From the NCBI GenBank assembly GCA_013141175.1, contig JABFRN010000001.1:3058001-3122000 (forward strand): a stretch of DNA of 64,000 bases, read 5' to 3'. Each line of letters starts with the position of its first letter. The stretch's first letter is position 1. The DNA comes from Lysobacter sp. (GTDB lineage Bacteria; Pseudomonadota; Gammaproteobacteria; Xanthomonadales; Xanthomonadaceae). The notes under the pieces were generated by a model. That model searched no databases. It saw only the letters and a list, made by a program, of their open reading frames with translations, and was not told where the DNA came from. The position numbers and the translations under genes were made by a program. This document shows, one piece after another, positions 1 to 10,372 of this stretch.

Positions 1-2103
1 ATGCGCGGCGTGGCCAGCGGCGGCGACGGCAACCACTCCGGCCCGTTGCCCAGCGTCGGCATCTATCTCGACGAGCAGCCGATCACCACCATCCAGGGCG
101 CGCTGGACCTGCACGTCTACGACATCGAACGCGTCGAAGCGCTGTCCGGCCCGCAGGGCACGCTGTACGGCGCCAGCTCCGAATCCGGCACCCTGCGCAT
201 GATCACGCGCAAACCCGACACTGCGGGTTTCTCCGCCGGCTACGGCCTCGAGGTCAACGCCATCGATGGCGGCGGCTTCGGCCATGTCGCCGAAGGCTTC
301 GTCAACGTGCCGGTCTCGGCGAACACCGCGATCCGTCTCGTCGGCTGGCAGAAGAAGGACGCCGGTTGGATCGACAATGTGTTCGGCGAACGCACGTATC
401 CCACATCGGGCATCACCCAGAACAATGCCGACCGGGTCGAAGACAATTACAACGATGTCGATACGGTCGGTGCGCGTCTCGCGTTGAAGATCGATCTCAA
501 CGACAACTGGACGATCACCCCCACCATCATGGGCCAGCGCCAGAAGGTCAACGGCAACTTCGCCTACGACGACACCGTCGGCAAGCGCGAAATCAGCCAC
601 GCCTACGCCGAGTCCGGCGACGACCGCTGGGCGCAGGCCGCGCTGACCGTGCAGGGCAAGATCGGCAATTTCGACCTGACCTACGCCTTCGCCCACCTCA
701 AGCGCGATGTCGATACCGAAACCGACTACAGCGACTATGGTTTCTGGTACGACACGCTGTTCGGTTACGGCGCGTATTTCTACGACGACAACGGCGATCT
801 GGTGAATCCGGCGCAGTACATCCAGGGTGTCGACGGCTACAAGAAGACCAGTCACGAACTGCGTATCGCTTCGCCGCAGGATCAGCGCCTGCGCTTCGTC
901 GCCGGTCTGTTCTGGATGGACCAGTCGCACGATATCGAACAGCGTTACCGCATCGACAACCTGGCCTCCTCGCTGTCCGTGCGCGGCTGGGAAGACACCA
1001 TCTGGTTGACGCAGCAGGAGCGCAAGGATCACGACGAGGCGATCTTCGGCGAGCTCGCGTTCGATTTCACCGACAAGCTCACCGGTACCGTCGGGCTCCG
1101 CCATTTCCGCGCCGACAATGCGCTGAAGGGCTTCTTCGGTTTCGCCAACGGGTATTCCTCTCAGGGTAGCCAGCCACCGCAGAACCGCTACGGCGAGGCC
1201 GCGTGCATCGTGCAGTACGGCGCCGATCCGGCGAACTGGCCGTCCTTCAACGGCGCGCCCTGCGAAGTGTTCGACAAGGACGTGCAGGAGAAGAGCACGC
1301 TCGGCAAAGCGAATCTGTCGTACAAATTCGCACCGAACCGGATGATGTACTTCACCTGGTCCGAAGGTTACCGACCGGGCGGCATCAACCGCCGCGGTAC
1401 GCTTCCGCCGTACATCACCGAATTCCTGACCAATTACGAAGTCGGCTGGAAGACCTCCTGGCTCGACAATCGCTTGACCTTCAACGGTGCGGCGTTCCGT
1501 CAGATCTGGGACGACTTCCAGTTCTCGGTACTGGGCCAGAACGGTCTGACCGAGATCCGCAACGCCAACCAGGCGCGCATCCAGGGGCTCGAACTGGACG
1601 TGAACTGGGCCGCGACCTACAACCTGCGGCTCACGGCGGGCCTCGGCATCTACGATGCGGAGCTCACCGAGAACTACTGCGGCGAAGTCGATGCCGATGG
1701 CAACCCGATCACCGATTGCACCGACCCGCAGGCGCCGAAAGGCACGCGTTTGCCGGTCACGGCGGATTACAAGGGCAACCTGACCGCGCGCTACACCTTC
1801 GATATCGCCGATTACGAAGCCTATTGGCAGAGTTCGGTCGTGCACGAGGGGCGCCGGACTTCGGATCTGCGCATTCTCGAACGCGGCATCCTCGGCGACC
1901 TGCCGTCCTACAGCCTCGTCGATTTCGCCATCGGCGTGCGCAAGAACGACTGGTCGGTGGATTTCTACATCAAGAATCTGCTCGATGAGAATGCGCAGTA
2001 CGGACGCAATGTGCAGTGCCCGGAAACCGTGTGCGCCGCTCAGGTCTACAGCGTAGCGGGGCAGCCGCGTACCTTCGGCATCAAGTTCAGCCAGAACTTC
2101 TGA
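1..2103 (+). CDS. TonB-dependent outer-membrane receptor, 5' end outside the window
   Basis: Visible are 700 residues of a TonB-dependent receptor, which imports a substrate such as an iron chelate or glycan fragment through the outer membrane using TonB energy. The visible part opens inside the plug domain: the line GIYLDEQPI, then DIERVEALSGPQGTLYG, is the usual end of a plug (about residues 20-60). The rest is an aromatic-rich beta-barrel ending in a terminal Phe (FSQNF), as outer-membrane barrels do. The signal peptide, TonB box and first part of the plug are missing, so the ATG at position 1 is probably internal. The short D/Y-rich loops resemble the large, poorly substrate-assigned receptor family of xanthomonads and sphingomonads. 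The substrate cannot be told from sequence. A terminator follows at once. Confidence 0.9.
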   Translation: MRGVASGGDGNHSGPLPSVGIYLDEQPITTIQGALDLHVYDIERVEALSGPQGTLYGASSESGTLRMITRKPDTAGFSAGYGLEVNAIDGGGFGHVAEGFVNVPVSANTAIRLVGWQKKDAGWIDNVFGERTYPTSGITQNNADRVEDNYNDVDTVGARLALKIDLNDNWTITPTIMGQRQKVNGNFAYDDTVGKREISHAYAESGDDRWAQAALTVQGKIGNFDLTYAFAHLKRDVDTETDYSDYGFWYDTLFGYGAYFYDDNGDLVNPAQYIQGVDGYKKTSHELRIASPQDQRLRFVAGLFWMDQSHDIEQRYRIDNLASSLSVRGWEDTIWLTQQERKDHDEAIFGELAFDFTDKLTGTVGLRHFRADNALKGFFGFANGYSSQGSQPPQNRYGEAACIVQYGADPANWPSFNGAPCEVFDKDVQEKSTLGKANLSYKFAPNRMMYFTWSEGYRPGGINRRGTLPPYITEFLTNYEVGWKTSWLDNRLTFNGAAFRQIWDDFQFSVLGQNGLTEIRNANQARIQGLELDVNWAATYNLRLTAGLGIYDAELTENYCGEVDADGNPITDCTDPQAPKGTRLPVTADYKGNLTARYTFDIADYEAYWQSSVVHEGRRTSDLRILERGILGDLPSYSLVDFAIGVRKNDWSVDFYIKNLLDENAQYGRNVQCPETVCAAQVYSVAGQPRTFGIKFSQNF

Positions 2104-2130
2104 CCCGGCCCATCGGTGTCAATCGCGATC

Positions 2131-2160
2131 GACAGGCCGCCTTCGGGCGGCCTGTCTGTT
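2131..2160 (+). terminator. Rho-independent terminator after the TonB receptor gene
   Basis: An 11-bp perfect stem (GACAGGCCGCC / GGCGGCCTGTC) with a TTCG tetraloop, followed by TGTTTG. It lies 27 bases after the receptor stop codon. Confidence 0.8.
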
Positions 2161-2213
2161 TGAGGCGATTGCCTCGTTGCCTGGGCGAGCCTGCCGCCGG
2201 GGCGGTTGCGGCG

Positions 2214-2247
2214 GCATAAAAAACGGGGCGCTTTGGGCGCCCCGTTT
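2214..2247 (-). terminator. Terminator of the Bax-inhibitor-1 family gene
   Basis: An 11-bp stem (AAACGGGGCGC / GCGCCCCGTTT, loop TTTGG). Read on the minus strand it is followed by a run of T residues, and it lies about 30 bases past the stop codon of the minus-strand gene. Confidence 0.8.
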
Positions 2248-2274
2248 CGTTTCAGCGACAGTGTTGCGGCTGCT

Positions 2275-3033
2275 TCAGCGGCGCAGCTTCGACAGCAGGC
2301 GCAGCAGTTCGAGGTACAGCCACACCAGCGTGACCATCAGGCCGAAGGCGCCATACCACTCCATGTACTTCGGAGCGCCGGCTTCGACGCCGCTTTCGAT
2401 GAAGTCGAAGTCCATGACCAGATTCAGCGACGCGACCACCACGACGAACAGGCTGAAGCCGATGCCGATCAGGCCCGAGTCGTGGATGAAGGGGATCTTG
2501 ATGCCGAACAGGCCGAGCACGATCGTGGCGATATAGATCAGCGCGATGCCGCCGGTCGCCGCCGCCACGCCGAGCTTGAAGTTCTCGGTCGCCTTGATCA
2601 GCCCGGAGCGGTAGGCGAAGAGCAGGGCGAACATGATGCCGAAGGTCAGCATCACCGCCTGCAGCACGATGCCCTGGAACTGGGCGTTGTAGATGGCGGA
2701 GATCGCGCCGAGGAACAAGCCTTCGACCAGCGCGTAGAGCGGCGCAGTGACCGGCGACCATTCCTTCTTGAAGACCGTGACCATGGCCAGGATGAAGCCA
2801 CCGATGCCGCCACCGAGCAGGTAGCCCATCGATCCGGGGGCGACTTCGCCGGTCGGGGTCATGGTCTGCGACCATGCGAAGGCGGCGGTGAGGACTGTCA
2901 TCAACAACAGCATGCCGGTCTTGTTGACCGTGCCGTTCAGGCTCATGGTGCCCTGATCGCCGGCGACGACGCTGCCGCTGCTGAGGTCGAGGAAGGTGGA
3001 ATCTTTGAGGGCCGGGTTGCTACTGCGCAGCAT
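2275..3033 (-). CDS. Bax inhibitor-1/YccA family membrane protein
   Basis: A 252-residue integral membrane protein with seven hydrophobic segments (about residues 40-56, 69-88, 95-118, 125-145, 153-177, 187-207 and 226-247). The soluble N-terminus of about 38 residues is rich in Ser and Asn, as in the longer bacterial BI-1 branch (BaxI_1 type). The family forms pH-sensitive calcium-leak channels or partners of membrane proteases; YccA in E. coli is a modulator of FtsH. The role here is unproven. The ATG at 3033 is chosen because TCAAGGAGACACC supplies a good Shine-Dalgarno just before it. A longer in-frame extension runs back over the tRNA-Pro gene and has no such site. The gene is monocistronic with its own terminator. 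Confidence 0.88.
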   Translation of the reverse strand: MLRSSNPALKDSTFLDLSSGSVVAGDQGTMSLNGTVNKTGMLLLMTVLTAAFAWSQTMTPTGEVAPGSMGYLLGGGIGGFILAMVTVFKKEWSPVTAPLYALVEGLFLGAISAIYNAQFQGIVLQAVMLTFGIMFALLFAYRSGLIKATENFKLGVAAATGGIALIYIATIVLGLFGIKIPFIHDSGLIGIGFSLFVVVVASLNLVMDFDFIESGVEAGAPKYMEWYGAFGLMVTLVWLYLELLRLLSKLRR

Positions 3034-3197
3034 GGTGTCTCCTTGAAAGACGTCGGGCGTCTGCGGATTCGAGGTTGAAACGCAAGGATACCGCCAGTGG
3101 CGCCATGTTGTCCGCGTTGACAGCGCGCCCCGGGCTTCGGACAATGCTCGGCCGGTCGGGTGCGGATGGTTCATCGTCTCTGGCCGCCGCTCATCGG

Positions 3198-3274
3198 CGG
3201 GGTATAGCGCAGTCTGGTAGCGCGCCTGCTTTGGGAGCAGGATGTCGGGGGTTCGAATCCCTCTACCCCGACCA
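3198..3274 (+). tRNA. tRNA-Pro (anticodon TGG)
   Basis: 77 nt. The acceptor stem CGGGGTA pairs with TACCCCG, the anticodon loop is TTTGGGA, the T arm contains GTTCGAATC, and the 3' CCA is encoded. It is first in a run of five tRNA genes. Confidence 0.97.
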
Positions 3275-3332
3275 ATCCAAGGCTTTTCGACTGGTGTGTT
3301 CCAATCCATCCGCACGGCTATCATGCGCGCAT

Positions 3333-3409
3333 GCGCCCGTAGCTCAACCGGATAGAGCACCGGCCTTCTAAGCCGGCGGTTGCAGGTTCGATTCCTGCCG
3401 GGCGCGCCA
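3333..3409 (+). tRNA. tRNA-Arg (anticodon TCT)
   Basis: 77 nt. The acceptor stem GCGCCCG pairs with CGGGCGC, the anticodon loop CTTCTAA is closed by CCGGC/GCCGG, the T loop is GTTCGATTC, and CCA is encoded. Confidence 0.97.
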
Positions 3410-3501
3410 ATGCGGTATGCGGTACAGGCTCGACAGGATGGTCGGGCGGCGGGAGACCAGGAGGCGATCCCGCGCGAATTCAGCGTTTTTTTCGTTTCAG
3501 T

Positions 3502-3579
<78 letters not shown>

Positions 3580-3604
3580 TTGTTTTTGTTACACTCGTTT
3601 CATC

Positions 3605-3680
3605 GGGCCGTTAGCTCAGTTGGTAGAGCAGTTGACTCTTAATCAATAGGTCGAAGGTTCGAATCCTTCACGGCCCACCA
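3605..3680 (+). tRNA. tRNA-Lys (anticodon CTT)
   Basis: 76 nt. The acceptor GGGCCGT pairs with ACGGCCC, the anticodon loop is CTCTTAA, the T loop is GTTCGAATC, and CCA is encoded. Its last 24 bases are nearly repeated about 100 bases downstream. Confidence 0.97.
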
Positions 3681-3778
3681 CGTTATTTGAAGCAAGCCAA
3701 GGACCGCGATCGCTTTACGATTCATCAGCCGCAGGCGCGGTGTTGGCATTGGTGTCTGCCAAGAGCGTGTCGTAGACC

Positions 3779-3802
3779 GGTTCCAATCCTTGACGGCCCA
3801 CC
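3779..3802 (+). repeat. Second copy of the tRNA-Lys 3' end (att-like)
   Basis: These 24 bases repeat the tRNA-Lys 3' end at 3656-3679 with two substitutions. The copy starts at the T-loop GGTTC and runs through ACGGCCCACC. The 98 bases between the copies hold no gene. A displaced tRNA 3' end is the typical scar of integration at a tRNA gene, but it could also be the rest of a decayed second tRNA gene. Confidence 0.7.
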
Positions 3803-3812
3803 GGTTCCAGCG

Positions 3813-3840
3813 AACGCCCGGCTCATGCCGGGCGTTTTTT
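3813..3840 (+). terminator. Terminator at the end of the first tRNA group
   Basis: A 10-bp stem (AACGCCCGGC / GCCGGGCGTT, loop TCAT) followed by TTTT. It separates the tRNA-Pro-Arg-His-Lys group from tRNA-Leu. Confidence 0.85.
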
Positions 3841-3868
3841 GTTCATGCGCCTGGCACAGCATTACAAT
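3839..3868 (+). promoter_or_regulatory. Sigma-70 type promoter of tRNA-Leu
   Basis: TTGTTC at 3839-3844 and TACAAT at 3863-3868 are separated by 18 bases. The predicted start lies two or three bases before the tRNA-Leu gene. It directly follows the preceding terminator. Confidence 0.5.
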
Positions 3869-3877
3869 GGAAACAGC

Positions 3878-3963
3878 GCGAGAGTGGCGGAATTGGTAGA
3901 CGCACTGGATTTAGGTTCCAGCGGGTAACCCCCGTGCGGGTTCGAGTCCCGCCTTTCGCACCA
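3878..3963 (+). tRNA. tRNA-Leu (anticodon TAG)
   Basis: 86 nt with the long variable arm of a class II tRNA. The acceptor GCGAGAG pairs with CTTTCGC (one G-T pair), the anticodon loop is TTTAGGT, and CCA is encoded. Confidence 0.97.
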
Positions 3964-4178
3964 GACAGAAATGCATGCTTCACGTGACCGGAGTCTCCCT
4001 CCGTCGCAGGGGCCCGCCGCGAAACTGGCGGGAAACCCCGTAATCGGCGAAACTATCGCGTTGCGCTGGGACGGGCCGCCTCGGGCGCCCACGGCGGGTC
4101 TCTCCACCCGCCCGACCAAACGAAATCAACCACCATCACGGGCCGCGGGTGAGAGCGCGGCAGCAGGAGTCGTCACCA

Positions 4179-5483
4179 ATGCAAGTTTCAGTCGAATCCG
4201 TGGGTAACCTCGAACGCCGCATGACCTTGCGCGTGCCGACCCAGCACGTCGAGGGCCAGATCGGAGGCCGCCTGCGCGAAATCGCCCGCACCGCCAAAAT
4301 CAAGGGCTTCCGCCCCGGCAAGGTGCCGGCCAAGGTGATCGAGCAGCGTTATGGTGCGCAGGTGCGCAGCGAGGTCGTCGACGAGCTGTTGCAGAAAGGC
4401 TTCGATCAGGGCATCCGCGAAAACGAACTGCGCCTTGCCGGCGCTCCCCGGATCGAGCCGTCCCCCGAAGCGGGCGCGGACGAGCTGGCTTTCGTCGCAG
4501 TGTTCGAGGTGGTGCCGGAATTCGGCGAGATCGATGTCGCCGGCCTCCAGGTGGTGCGCAATACCGCCGAGGTGACCGAGGACGACATCGACCGGATGAT
4601 CGAAAACCTCCGTTTGCAGCGGCGCAGCTGGACCCTGGTGAACCGTGCCGCCCAGTCCGGCGATGCCGCCGATGTGGAAACCTGGTCGGTGATCGATGGC
4701 GAACGCCTGCCGGCCGAAGGCGCCGAGCGCGGCGTCACCGTGATCGGATCCGGCGCCATGTTCGTCGACATCGAGAACGCGCTGATCGGCATGAATGCCG
4801 GCGAAGAGAAGTCCCTCGCCGTCGATTTCCCGGAAAACTGGCGCGTTCCGCAGCTCGCGGGCAAACATGCCGCCGTTCACGTCAAGATCGAGCAGATCTC
4901 CGAGCCCTTCCTGCCCGAGGTGGATGCGGAATTCATCAAGAGCTTCGGCGTGAAGTCGGCCGATATCGCCCAGTTCCGCACCGAAATCCGCAACAACCTC
5001 GAACGCGAGCTCAAGGGCGCGCTGATGAACCGCCTGCGCCGCGAAGTCGGCGAACAGCTGATCGTCGCGTACGCGCACGTCGAAATGCCGGCGGGCGTGG
5101 TCGAGAACGAGGCGCGTGCCATGGTCGCCCAGACCGTCGATCAGGCGCGTCGTCAAGGCCGCGAGATCGAAGCGCCCGCCGAGGCTTACCGCGATTTCAT
5201 CGAGCCGGCGCGCAAGCGCATCACCGTGGCGCTCCTGGTCGGGGAGATCGCCCGCCGCAACCAGCTGACGCTCGACCCGAAGCGCCTGAACGAAACGCTG
5301 CGTCTCATCGCGTCCACCTACGAAGAGCCGCAGCAGGTCATTGATTTGTACCGCAACGACCGCCAGCTCATGTCCAGTCTGCAGAACCGCGTGATGGAAG
5401 AGCAGGTCATCGACTGGATCGCCGAGCGCGCGACGCACACCGACATGCCGCTCAGCTTCCAGGAAGCGATCGCTCCGCAGTGA
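4179..5483 (+). CDS. tig: Trigger factor, ribosome-bound chaperone
   Basis: 434 residues, the usual length. Trigger factor binds ribosomal protein L23 at the exit tunnel and shields nascent chains in the cytoplasm; its middle domain is an FKBP-type prolyl isomerase. The ribosome-docking signature GFRPGKVP is at residues 43-50. The isomerase domain spans about 155-245, and the helical C-terminal chaperone arms follow. The ATG at 4179 is preferred because AGGAG lies 10 bases upstream and the protein then begins MQVSVES, as in relatives. It heads the tig-clpP-clpX-lon-hupB block common in proteobacteria. The 215 bases between tRNA-Leu and this gene hold only its leader, with no clear promoter seen. 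Confidence 0.98.
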   Translation: MQVSVESVGNLERRMTLRVPTQHVEGQIGGRLREIARTAKIKGFRPGKVPAKVIEQRYGAQVRSEVVDELLQKGFDQGIRENELRLAGAPRIEPSPEAGADELAFVAVFEVVPEFGEIDVAGLQVVRNTAEVTEDDIDRMIENLRLQRRSWTLVNRAAQSGDAADVETWSVIDGERLPAEGAERGVTVIGSGAMFVDIENALIGMNAGEEKSLAVDFPENWRVPQLAGKHAAVHVKIEQISEPFLPEVDAEFIKSFGVKSADIAQFRTEIRNNLERELKGALMNRLRREVGEQLIVAYAHVEMPAGVVENEARAMVAQTVDQARRQGREIEAPAEAYRDFIEPARKRITVALLVGEIARRNQLTLDPKRLNETLRLIASTYEEPQQVIDLYRNDRQLMSSLQNRVMEEQVIDWIAERATHTDMPLSFQEAIAPQ

Positions 5484-5553
5484 TCCGCAATGTTTTTGGC
5501 ACTACCCCGCGCATCCCTGCGCGGATTTTCGCAACGCACAGGTGGCGCAACGC

Positions 5554-6183
5554 ATGAACAGTCTTGAGACCAGAGCTCTGAATCTCGTTCCGATGGTGGT
5601 CGAACAGACCAGTCGCGGCGAGCGCGCTTACGACATCTATTCCCGTCTGCTGAAGGAGCGCGTGATCTTCCTGGTCGGCGGTATCGACGATTACATGGCC
5701 AATGTCATCGTCGCCCAGCTCCTGTTTCTCGAAGCCGAAAACCCGGAGAAGGACATCAGTCTGTACATCAACTCGCCCGGTGGCATCGTCACCGCCGGCA
5801 TGGCGATCTACGACACCATGCAGTTCATCAAGCCCGACGTGAGCACGATCTGCGTCGGCCAGGCGGCCAGCATGGGTGCGCTTCTGCTCACCGCCGGCGC
5901 CAAGAACAAGCGGTACGCCTTGCCGAATTCGCGGGTGATGATCCATCAGCCGCTGGGTGGTTTCCAGGGCCAGGCGACGGACATCGACATCCATGCCCGC
6001 GAGATCCTGTCCATGCGCCAACGCCTGAACGAGATCCTCTCGCACCATACCGGTCAGTCGCTGGATACCATCGCCCGGGATACCGAGCGCGACAATTTCA
6101 AGAGCGCCGAGGCTTCCCGCGACTACGGTCTGGTCGACCACGTCCTCGAACGTCGCCCTGAAGACTCGATTCAGCCGGCTTAA
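5554..6183 (+). CDS. clpP: ATP-dependent Clp protease proteolytic subunit
   Basis: 209 residues. ClpP forms the two-ring serine protease chamber fed by ClpX or ClpA. The catalytic triad is visible: Ser106 in GQAASMGAL, His131 in MIHQPLGG and Asp180 in ERDNFKSAE. The ATG at 5554 is chosen because AGGTGG lies 8 bases upstream; a GTG four codons earlier (5542) lies inside that site and is less likely. It is 70 bases after tig and about 100 bases before clpX, so co-transcription is possible. The SspB adaptor encoded at 57.4 kb would deliver ssrA-tagged substrates to this protease. Confidence 0.98.
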   Translation: MNSLETRALNLVPMVVEQTSRGERAYDIYSRLLKERVIFLVGGIDDYMANVIVAQLLFLEAENPEKDISLYINSPGGIVTAGMAIYDTMQFIKPDVSTICVGQAASMGALLLTAGAKNKRYALPNSRVMIHQPLGGFQGQATDIDIHAREILSMRQRLNEILSHHTGQSLDTIARDTERDNFKSAEASRDYGLVDHVLERRPEDSIQPA

Positions 6184-6284
6184 GTTACTGATTCTCATGG
6201 CTATCCTGGTTTCCGCCGCAACTTGCTTGCGGTCGGGACCCCGGATGCTATCCTCCCGACACCAGCGTAGATAACGACAGCAGC

Positions 6285-7565
6285 ATGAGCGAAGACCGGC
6301 AAGGCCGCAGCGGCGACAGCAACAAGATCCTCTATTGCTCGTTCTGCGGGAAAAGCCAACACGAGGTGCGCAAGCTGATTGCGGGCCCGAGCGTGTTCAT
6401 CTGCGACGAATGCGTCGAGTTGTGCAACGACATCATTCGTGAAGAGCTCGAAGAGAAAGCCCAGGCGACGCGCAGCCACCTGCCGAAGCCGAAGGAAATC
6501 CTCGAAGTCCTCGACCAGTACGTGATCGGGCAGCCGCGCGCCAAGAAAACCCTGGCGGTGGCGGTCTACAACCACTACAAGCGGATCGAGAGCCGTCAGA
6601 AGAACGACGACATCGAGCTGGCCAAATCGAACATCCTGCTGATCGGTCCGACCGGCTCGGGCAAGACGCTGTTGGCCGAAACCCTGGCCCGGCTGCTCAA
6701 CGTGCCGTTCACCATCGCCGACGCCACCACGCTCACCGAGGCGGGTTATGTCGGCGAGGACGTCGAGAACATCATCCAGAAGCTGCTGCAGAAGTGCGAC
6801 TACGATGTCGAGAAGGCGCAGCAGGGCATCGTCTACATCGACGAAATCGACAAGATTTCGCGCAAGAGCGAAAACCCGTCGATCACCCGCGATGTGTCCG
6901 GCGAAGGCGTGCAGCAGGCACTGCTCAAGCTGATCGAAGGCACGGTCGCCAGCGTTCCGCCGCAGGGCGGTCGCAAGCATCCGCAGCAGGAATTCCTGCA
7001 GGTCGACACCCGCAACATCCTGTTCATCGTCGGCGGTGCGTTCGCCGGCCTCGACAAGATCATCCAGCAGCGCAGTACCGAAGCGGGCGGGATTGGTTTT
7101 GGCGCCAAGCTCAAGAGCTCCGAGCGCAAGGCCGATGTCAGCAAGGTGCTGTTCGATGTCGAGCCGGAGGATCTGATCAAGTTCGGCCTGATTCCCGAAT
7201 TCGTGGGCCGCCTCCCGGTGGTCGCGACTCTGGAAGAGTTGGACGAGACCGCGCTGGTGAAGATCCTCACCGAGCCCAAGAACGCGATCAGCAAGCAGTT
7301 CCGCAAGCTGTTCGAGATGGAAGGCGTCGAGCTGGAATTCCGCGCCGATGCGTTGACGGCGATCGCGCGCAAGGCGCTCAAGCGCAAGACCGGCGCGCGT
7401 GGCCTGCGCACCATCGTCGAATCGGTGCTGCTCGATACGATGTACGACCTGCCGTCGCTGGAGAACGTCAGCAAGGTGGTGGTCGACGAGTCCGTGATCG
7501 AGCACAAGTCCGAGCCGTACCTGATCTACCAGACGCCGCCGAGCAAAGTCGCATCCGCCGAATAA
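6285..7565 (+). CDS. clpX: ATP-dependent Clp protease ATP-binding subunit ClpX
   Basis: 426 residues. This AAA+ unfoldase recognises tagged proteins and threads them into ClpP. In order: a zinc-binding N-domain with Cys18, Cys21, Cys40 and Cys43; Walker A GPTGSGKT (121-128); pore loop GYVG (154-157); Walker B IVYIDE (182-187); and the ClpP-docking loop IGF (270-272). The length and every functional motif are intact. In the gap before it, TTGCGG (6227) and TATCCT (6249) with a 16-base spacer could be a weak promoter of its own. Confidence 0.98.
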   Translation: MSEDRQGRSGDSNKILYCSFCGKSQHEVRKLIAGPSVFICDECVELCNDIIREELEEKAQATRSHLPKPKEILEVLDQYVIGQPRAKKTLAVAVYNHYKRIESRQKNDDIELAKSNILLIGPTGSGKTLLAETLARLLNVPFTIADATTLTEAGYVGEDVENIIQKLLQKCDYDVEKAQQGIVYIDEIDKISRKSENPSITRDVSGEGVQQALLKLIEGTVASVPPQGGRKHPQQEFLQVDTRNILFIVGGAFAGLDKIIQQRSTEAGGIGFGAKLKSSERKADVSKVLFDVEPEDLIKFGLIPEFVGRLPVVATLEELDETALVKILTEPKNAISKQFRKLFEMEGVELEFRADALTAIARKALKRKTGARGLRTIVESVLLDTMYDLPSLENVSKVVVDESVIEHKSEPYLIYQTPPSKVASAE

Positions 7566-7613
7566 ACCGGTGCTTTTCGGGGTTGCGCGCGGCGCAAACG
7601 ATTGATTCCCATC

Positions 7614-7641
7614 GCACGGCCCGCCACTCGGCGGGCCGTGC
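7614..7641 (+). terminator. Strong hairpin between clpX and lon
   Basis: A 12-bp perfect stem (GCACGGCCCGCC / GGCGGGCCGTGC) with loop ACTC. The following TTGCAT is not a good T tract, so it may pause or attenuate rather than fully terminate transcription. Confidence 0.55.
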
Positions 7642-7729
7642 TTGCATCCGGTCGCGCATGACCCCATAACGGTGCCGAAGGTCATCCGTCCGCCGTGGCG
7701 ATGGCCGCGAATCGTCGACCGGAGCCCAC

Positions 7730-10186
7730 ATGACCACCGAATTGCCCGCCAGCGCCCTTCCCGAATTGCCCGTGCTGCCGCTGCGCGATGTCGTGGTGTT
7801 TCCGAGCATGGTCATCCCGCTGTTCGTCGGTCGCGAGAAATCGATCAAGGCGCTCGATCTTGCGATGGACCAGGACAAGCGCATCCTGCTCGTCGCGCAG
7901 AAATCGCCGGAGACCGACGATCCCGCTGCCGGCGATCTGTACGACATCGGCACACTCGCCCAGGTGCTGCAGTTGCTGAAGCTGCCCGATGGCACCATCA
8001 AAGTGCTGGTGGAAGGCGTTTCGCGCGTGCGTCTCAAGCATGTGCGCGAAGTCGATGGCGCGCTAGCCGGCCATGCGGATCTTCTCGAAACCGATGAGCC
8101 GCGCGAACCGCGCGAGGTCGAGGCCATCGTGCGCTCGCTGATGGGTTTGTTCGAGCAGTACATCAAGACCAATCGCAAGCTGCCGCCGGAGTTGATGCAG
8201 ACGTTGTCCGGCATCGACGAACCGAATCGGCTCGCCGACACCATTTCCGCGCACCTCAGCGTGCGCCTTGCCGAAAAGCAGCGGTTGCTCGAAGCGGTCG
8301 ATGTCGGGCAGCGGCTCGAATTGCTGGTCGGTCTTGTCGACGGTGAGATCGACGTGCAGCAACTGGAGAAACGCATCCGCGGACGCGTGAAGTCGCAGAT
8401 GGAGAAAAGCCAGCGCGAGTACTACCTCAACGAGCAGATGAAGGCGATCCAGAAGGAACTGGGCGAACTCGACGATGCGCCGAACGACATCGAAGAACTG
8501 ACCCGCAGGATCGCGGCGGCCGGCATGCCCAAGCCGGTCGAAACCAAGGCGAAATCCGAACTCAACAAGCTCAAGCAGATGTCGCCGATGTCGGCCGAGG
8601 CTGCGGTCGTGCGCAACTATCTCGACTGGATACTGGGTGTGCCGTGGAAGAAGCGCACCAAGATCCGCAAGGATCTGAAAGCCGCGCAGGAAACCCTGGA
8701 TGCCGATCACTACGGCCTGGACAAGGTGAAAGAGCGCATCCTCGAATATCTGGCGGTGCAGACGCGGGTCAAGCAGATGAAGGGCGCGATCCTGTGCCTC
8801 GTCGGCCCGCCCGGCGTGGGCAAGACATCGCTCGGCCAGAGCATCGCCAAAGCGACCAACCGCAAGTTCGTGCGCATGTCGCTCGGCGGCGTGCGCGACG
8901 AAGCCGAAATCCGCGGTCATCGACGGACCTATGTCGGCTCTATGCCGGGACGCATCGTGCAGAATCTCAACAAGATCGGCAGCAAGAACCCGCTGTTCGT
9001 CCTCGACGAAATCGACAAGATGTCGATGGATTTCCGCGGCGATCCGTCGGCGGCGCTGCTGGAAGTGCTCGATCCCGAACAGAACAACGCGTTCAACGAT
9101 CACTATCTTGAAGTGGATCTCGATCTGTCCGAAGTGATGTTCGTGGCCACGTCCAACTCGCTGAACATTCCCGGCCCGCTGCTCGACCGTATGGAAGTGA
9201 TCCGTATCCCCGGTTACACCGAGGAAGAGAAGCTCAACATCGCCGAGCGCTACCTGTTCCCCAAACAGCTCAAAGCGAATGGCCTGAAAATCACCGAGTT
9301 GAAGATCGCCGAAGATGCCATCCGCGACATCGTGCGGTATTACACGCGCGAATCCGGCGTGCGCAACCTCGAACGCGAGATTTCCAAGATCTGCCGGAAG
9401 GTGGTGAAGGAGATCGCGCTGGCCGGTCCGCAGAAATCGGGCAAGGGCGCCAAGGCGGTCGCTGTCGCGTCGAAGAATCTCGACAAATATCTCGGCGTGC
9501 GTCGTTTCGATTTCGGTCGCGCCGAGAACGACAACGAGATCGGCATGGTCACCGGTCTGGCCTGGACCGAGGTCGGCGGCGATCTGCTGCAGATCGAATC
9601 GACGTTGATGCCGGGCAAGGGCCAGTTGATCCTGACCGGCCAGCTCGGCGATGTGATGAAAGAGTCGGCATCGGCGGCGCTGTCCGTCGTCCGTTCGCGC
9701 GCGGAGCGGCTCGGCATCGATGTGGACTTCCTGCAGAAGCTCGACGTCCATCTGCACGTGCCCGATGGCGCGACGCCGAAGGACGGTCCCAGCGCGGGTG
9801 CCGCGATGACCACCGCACTGGTGTCGGCGCTGACCAAGGTGCCGGTGCGTTCGGACATCGCCATGACCGGTGAAATCACCCTGCGCGGCAAGGTCACCGC
9901 GATCGGCGGTTTGAAGGAGAAGCTGCTTGCCGCGCTGCGCGGCGGCATCCGAACCGTGCTGATACCGGAAGAGAACCGCAAGGATCTCGCCGATATTCCG
10001 AAGACGGTGACCGATCAGATCGATATCATTCCGGTTCGCTGGATCGACGAAGTGCTGGATCTCGCGTTGGAGCATCCGATCGCGCCGTCTTCCGCAAAGA
10101 AGGATGCGAAGAAAGCAGCGCGTCCAGTCGCCCACAAGGCGGGCAAGCCGGGCACGGCGAATCGTCGCGAAGAACGCAAACACTGA
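7730..10186 (+). CDS. lon: Lon ATP-dependent protease
   Basis: 818 residues, the full length of bacterial LonA. It degrades misfolded and selected regulatory proteins in the cytoplasm. An N-terminal substrate-binding domain (about 12-205) is followed by a coiled-coil stretch (220-260), an AAA+ module with Walker A GPPGVGKT (359-366), and the protease domain with the Ser688-Lys731 dyad (PKDGPSAG and GLKEK). The tail is Lys/Ala-rich and poorly conserved. ATG 7730 has GGAG 5-8 bases upstream. A hairpin separates it from clpX, so it may have its own promoter; no confident heat-shock promoter was recognised. Confidence 0.98.
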   Translation: MTTELPASALPELPVLPLRDVVVFPSMVIPLFVGREKSIKALDLAMDQDKRILLVAQKSPETDDPAAGDLYDIGTLAQVLQLLKLPDGTIKVLVEGVSRVRLKHVREVDGALAGHADLLETDEPREPREVEAIVRSLMGLFEQYIKTNRKLPPELMQTLSGIDEPNRLADTISAHLSVRLAEKQRLLEAVDVGQRLELLVGLVDGEIDVQQLEKRIRGRVKSQMEKSQREYYLNEQMKAIQKELGELDDAPNDIEELTRRIAAAGMPKPVETKAKSELNKLKQMSPMSAEAAVVRNYLDWILGVPWKKRTKIRKDLKAAQETLDADHYGLDKVKERILEYLAVQTRVKQMKGAILCLVGPPGVGKTSLGQSIAKATNRKFVRMSLGGVRDEAEIRGHRRTYVGSMPGRIVQNLNKIGSKNPLFVLDEIDKMSMDFRGDPSAALLEVLDPEQNNAFNDHYLEVDLDLSEVMFVATSNSLNIPGPLLDRMEVIRIPGYTEEEKLNIAERYLFPKQLKANGLKITELKIAEDAIRDIVRYYTRESGVRNLEREISKICRKVVKEIALAGPQKSGKGAKAVAVASKNLDKYLGVRRFDFGRAENDNEIGMVTGLAWTEVGGDLLQIESTLMPGKGQLILTGQLGDVMKESASAALSVVRSRAERLGIDVDFLQKLDVHLHVPDGATPKDGPSAGAAMTTALVSALTKVPVRSDIAMTGEITLRGKVTAIGGLKEKLLAALRGGIRTVLIPEENRKDLADIPKTVTDQIDIIPVRWIDEVLDLALEHPIAPSSAKKDAKKAARPVAHKAGKPGTANRREERKH

Positions 10187-10233
10187 ACAGCGCGTTTACA
10201 TGCTGTTTTCAAGTATTTTTACGACGCTTTCGG

Positions 10234-10262
10234 TTGCGCCGACCTCACCTCGCTGGTATAAC
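10234..10262 (+). promoter_or_regulatory. Sigma-70 promoter of hupB
   Basis: TTGCGC at 10234-10239 and TATAAC at 10257-10262 with the optimal 17-base spacer, about 110 bases before the hupB start. This suggests separate transcription of hupB from lon. Confidence 0.65.
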
Positions 10263-10372
10263 GGGCGCCTGTTGGTGCGGGATTTCCCGCATCTTTTCCG
10301 AGGTCGGGCGCGCGAAGTCGCGATTCGTCGACACACCTCTTTTCTTCTCAATCCTTTAATGGGAGTTCCAAC

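Noticed and set aside
2206-3078. Plus-strand open frame opposite the Bax-inhibitor gene
   Set aside because: It is antisense to a clear seven-helix membrane protein with its own ribosome-binding site and terminator.
8063-10183. Antisense open frame of about 700 codons across lon
   Set aside because: It mirrors lon's third-position GC bias; its His/Asp/Arg-rich translation matches no protein type.
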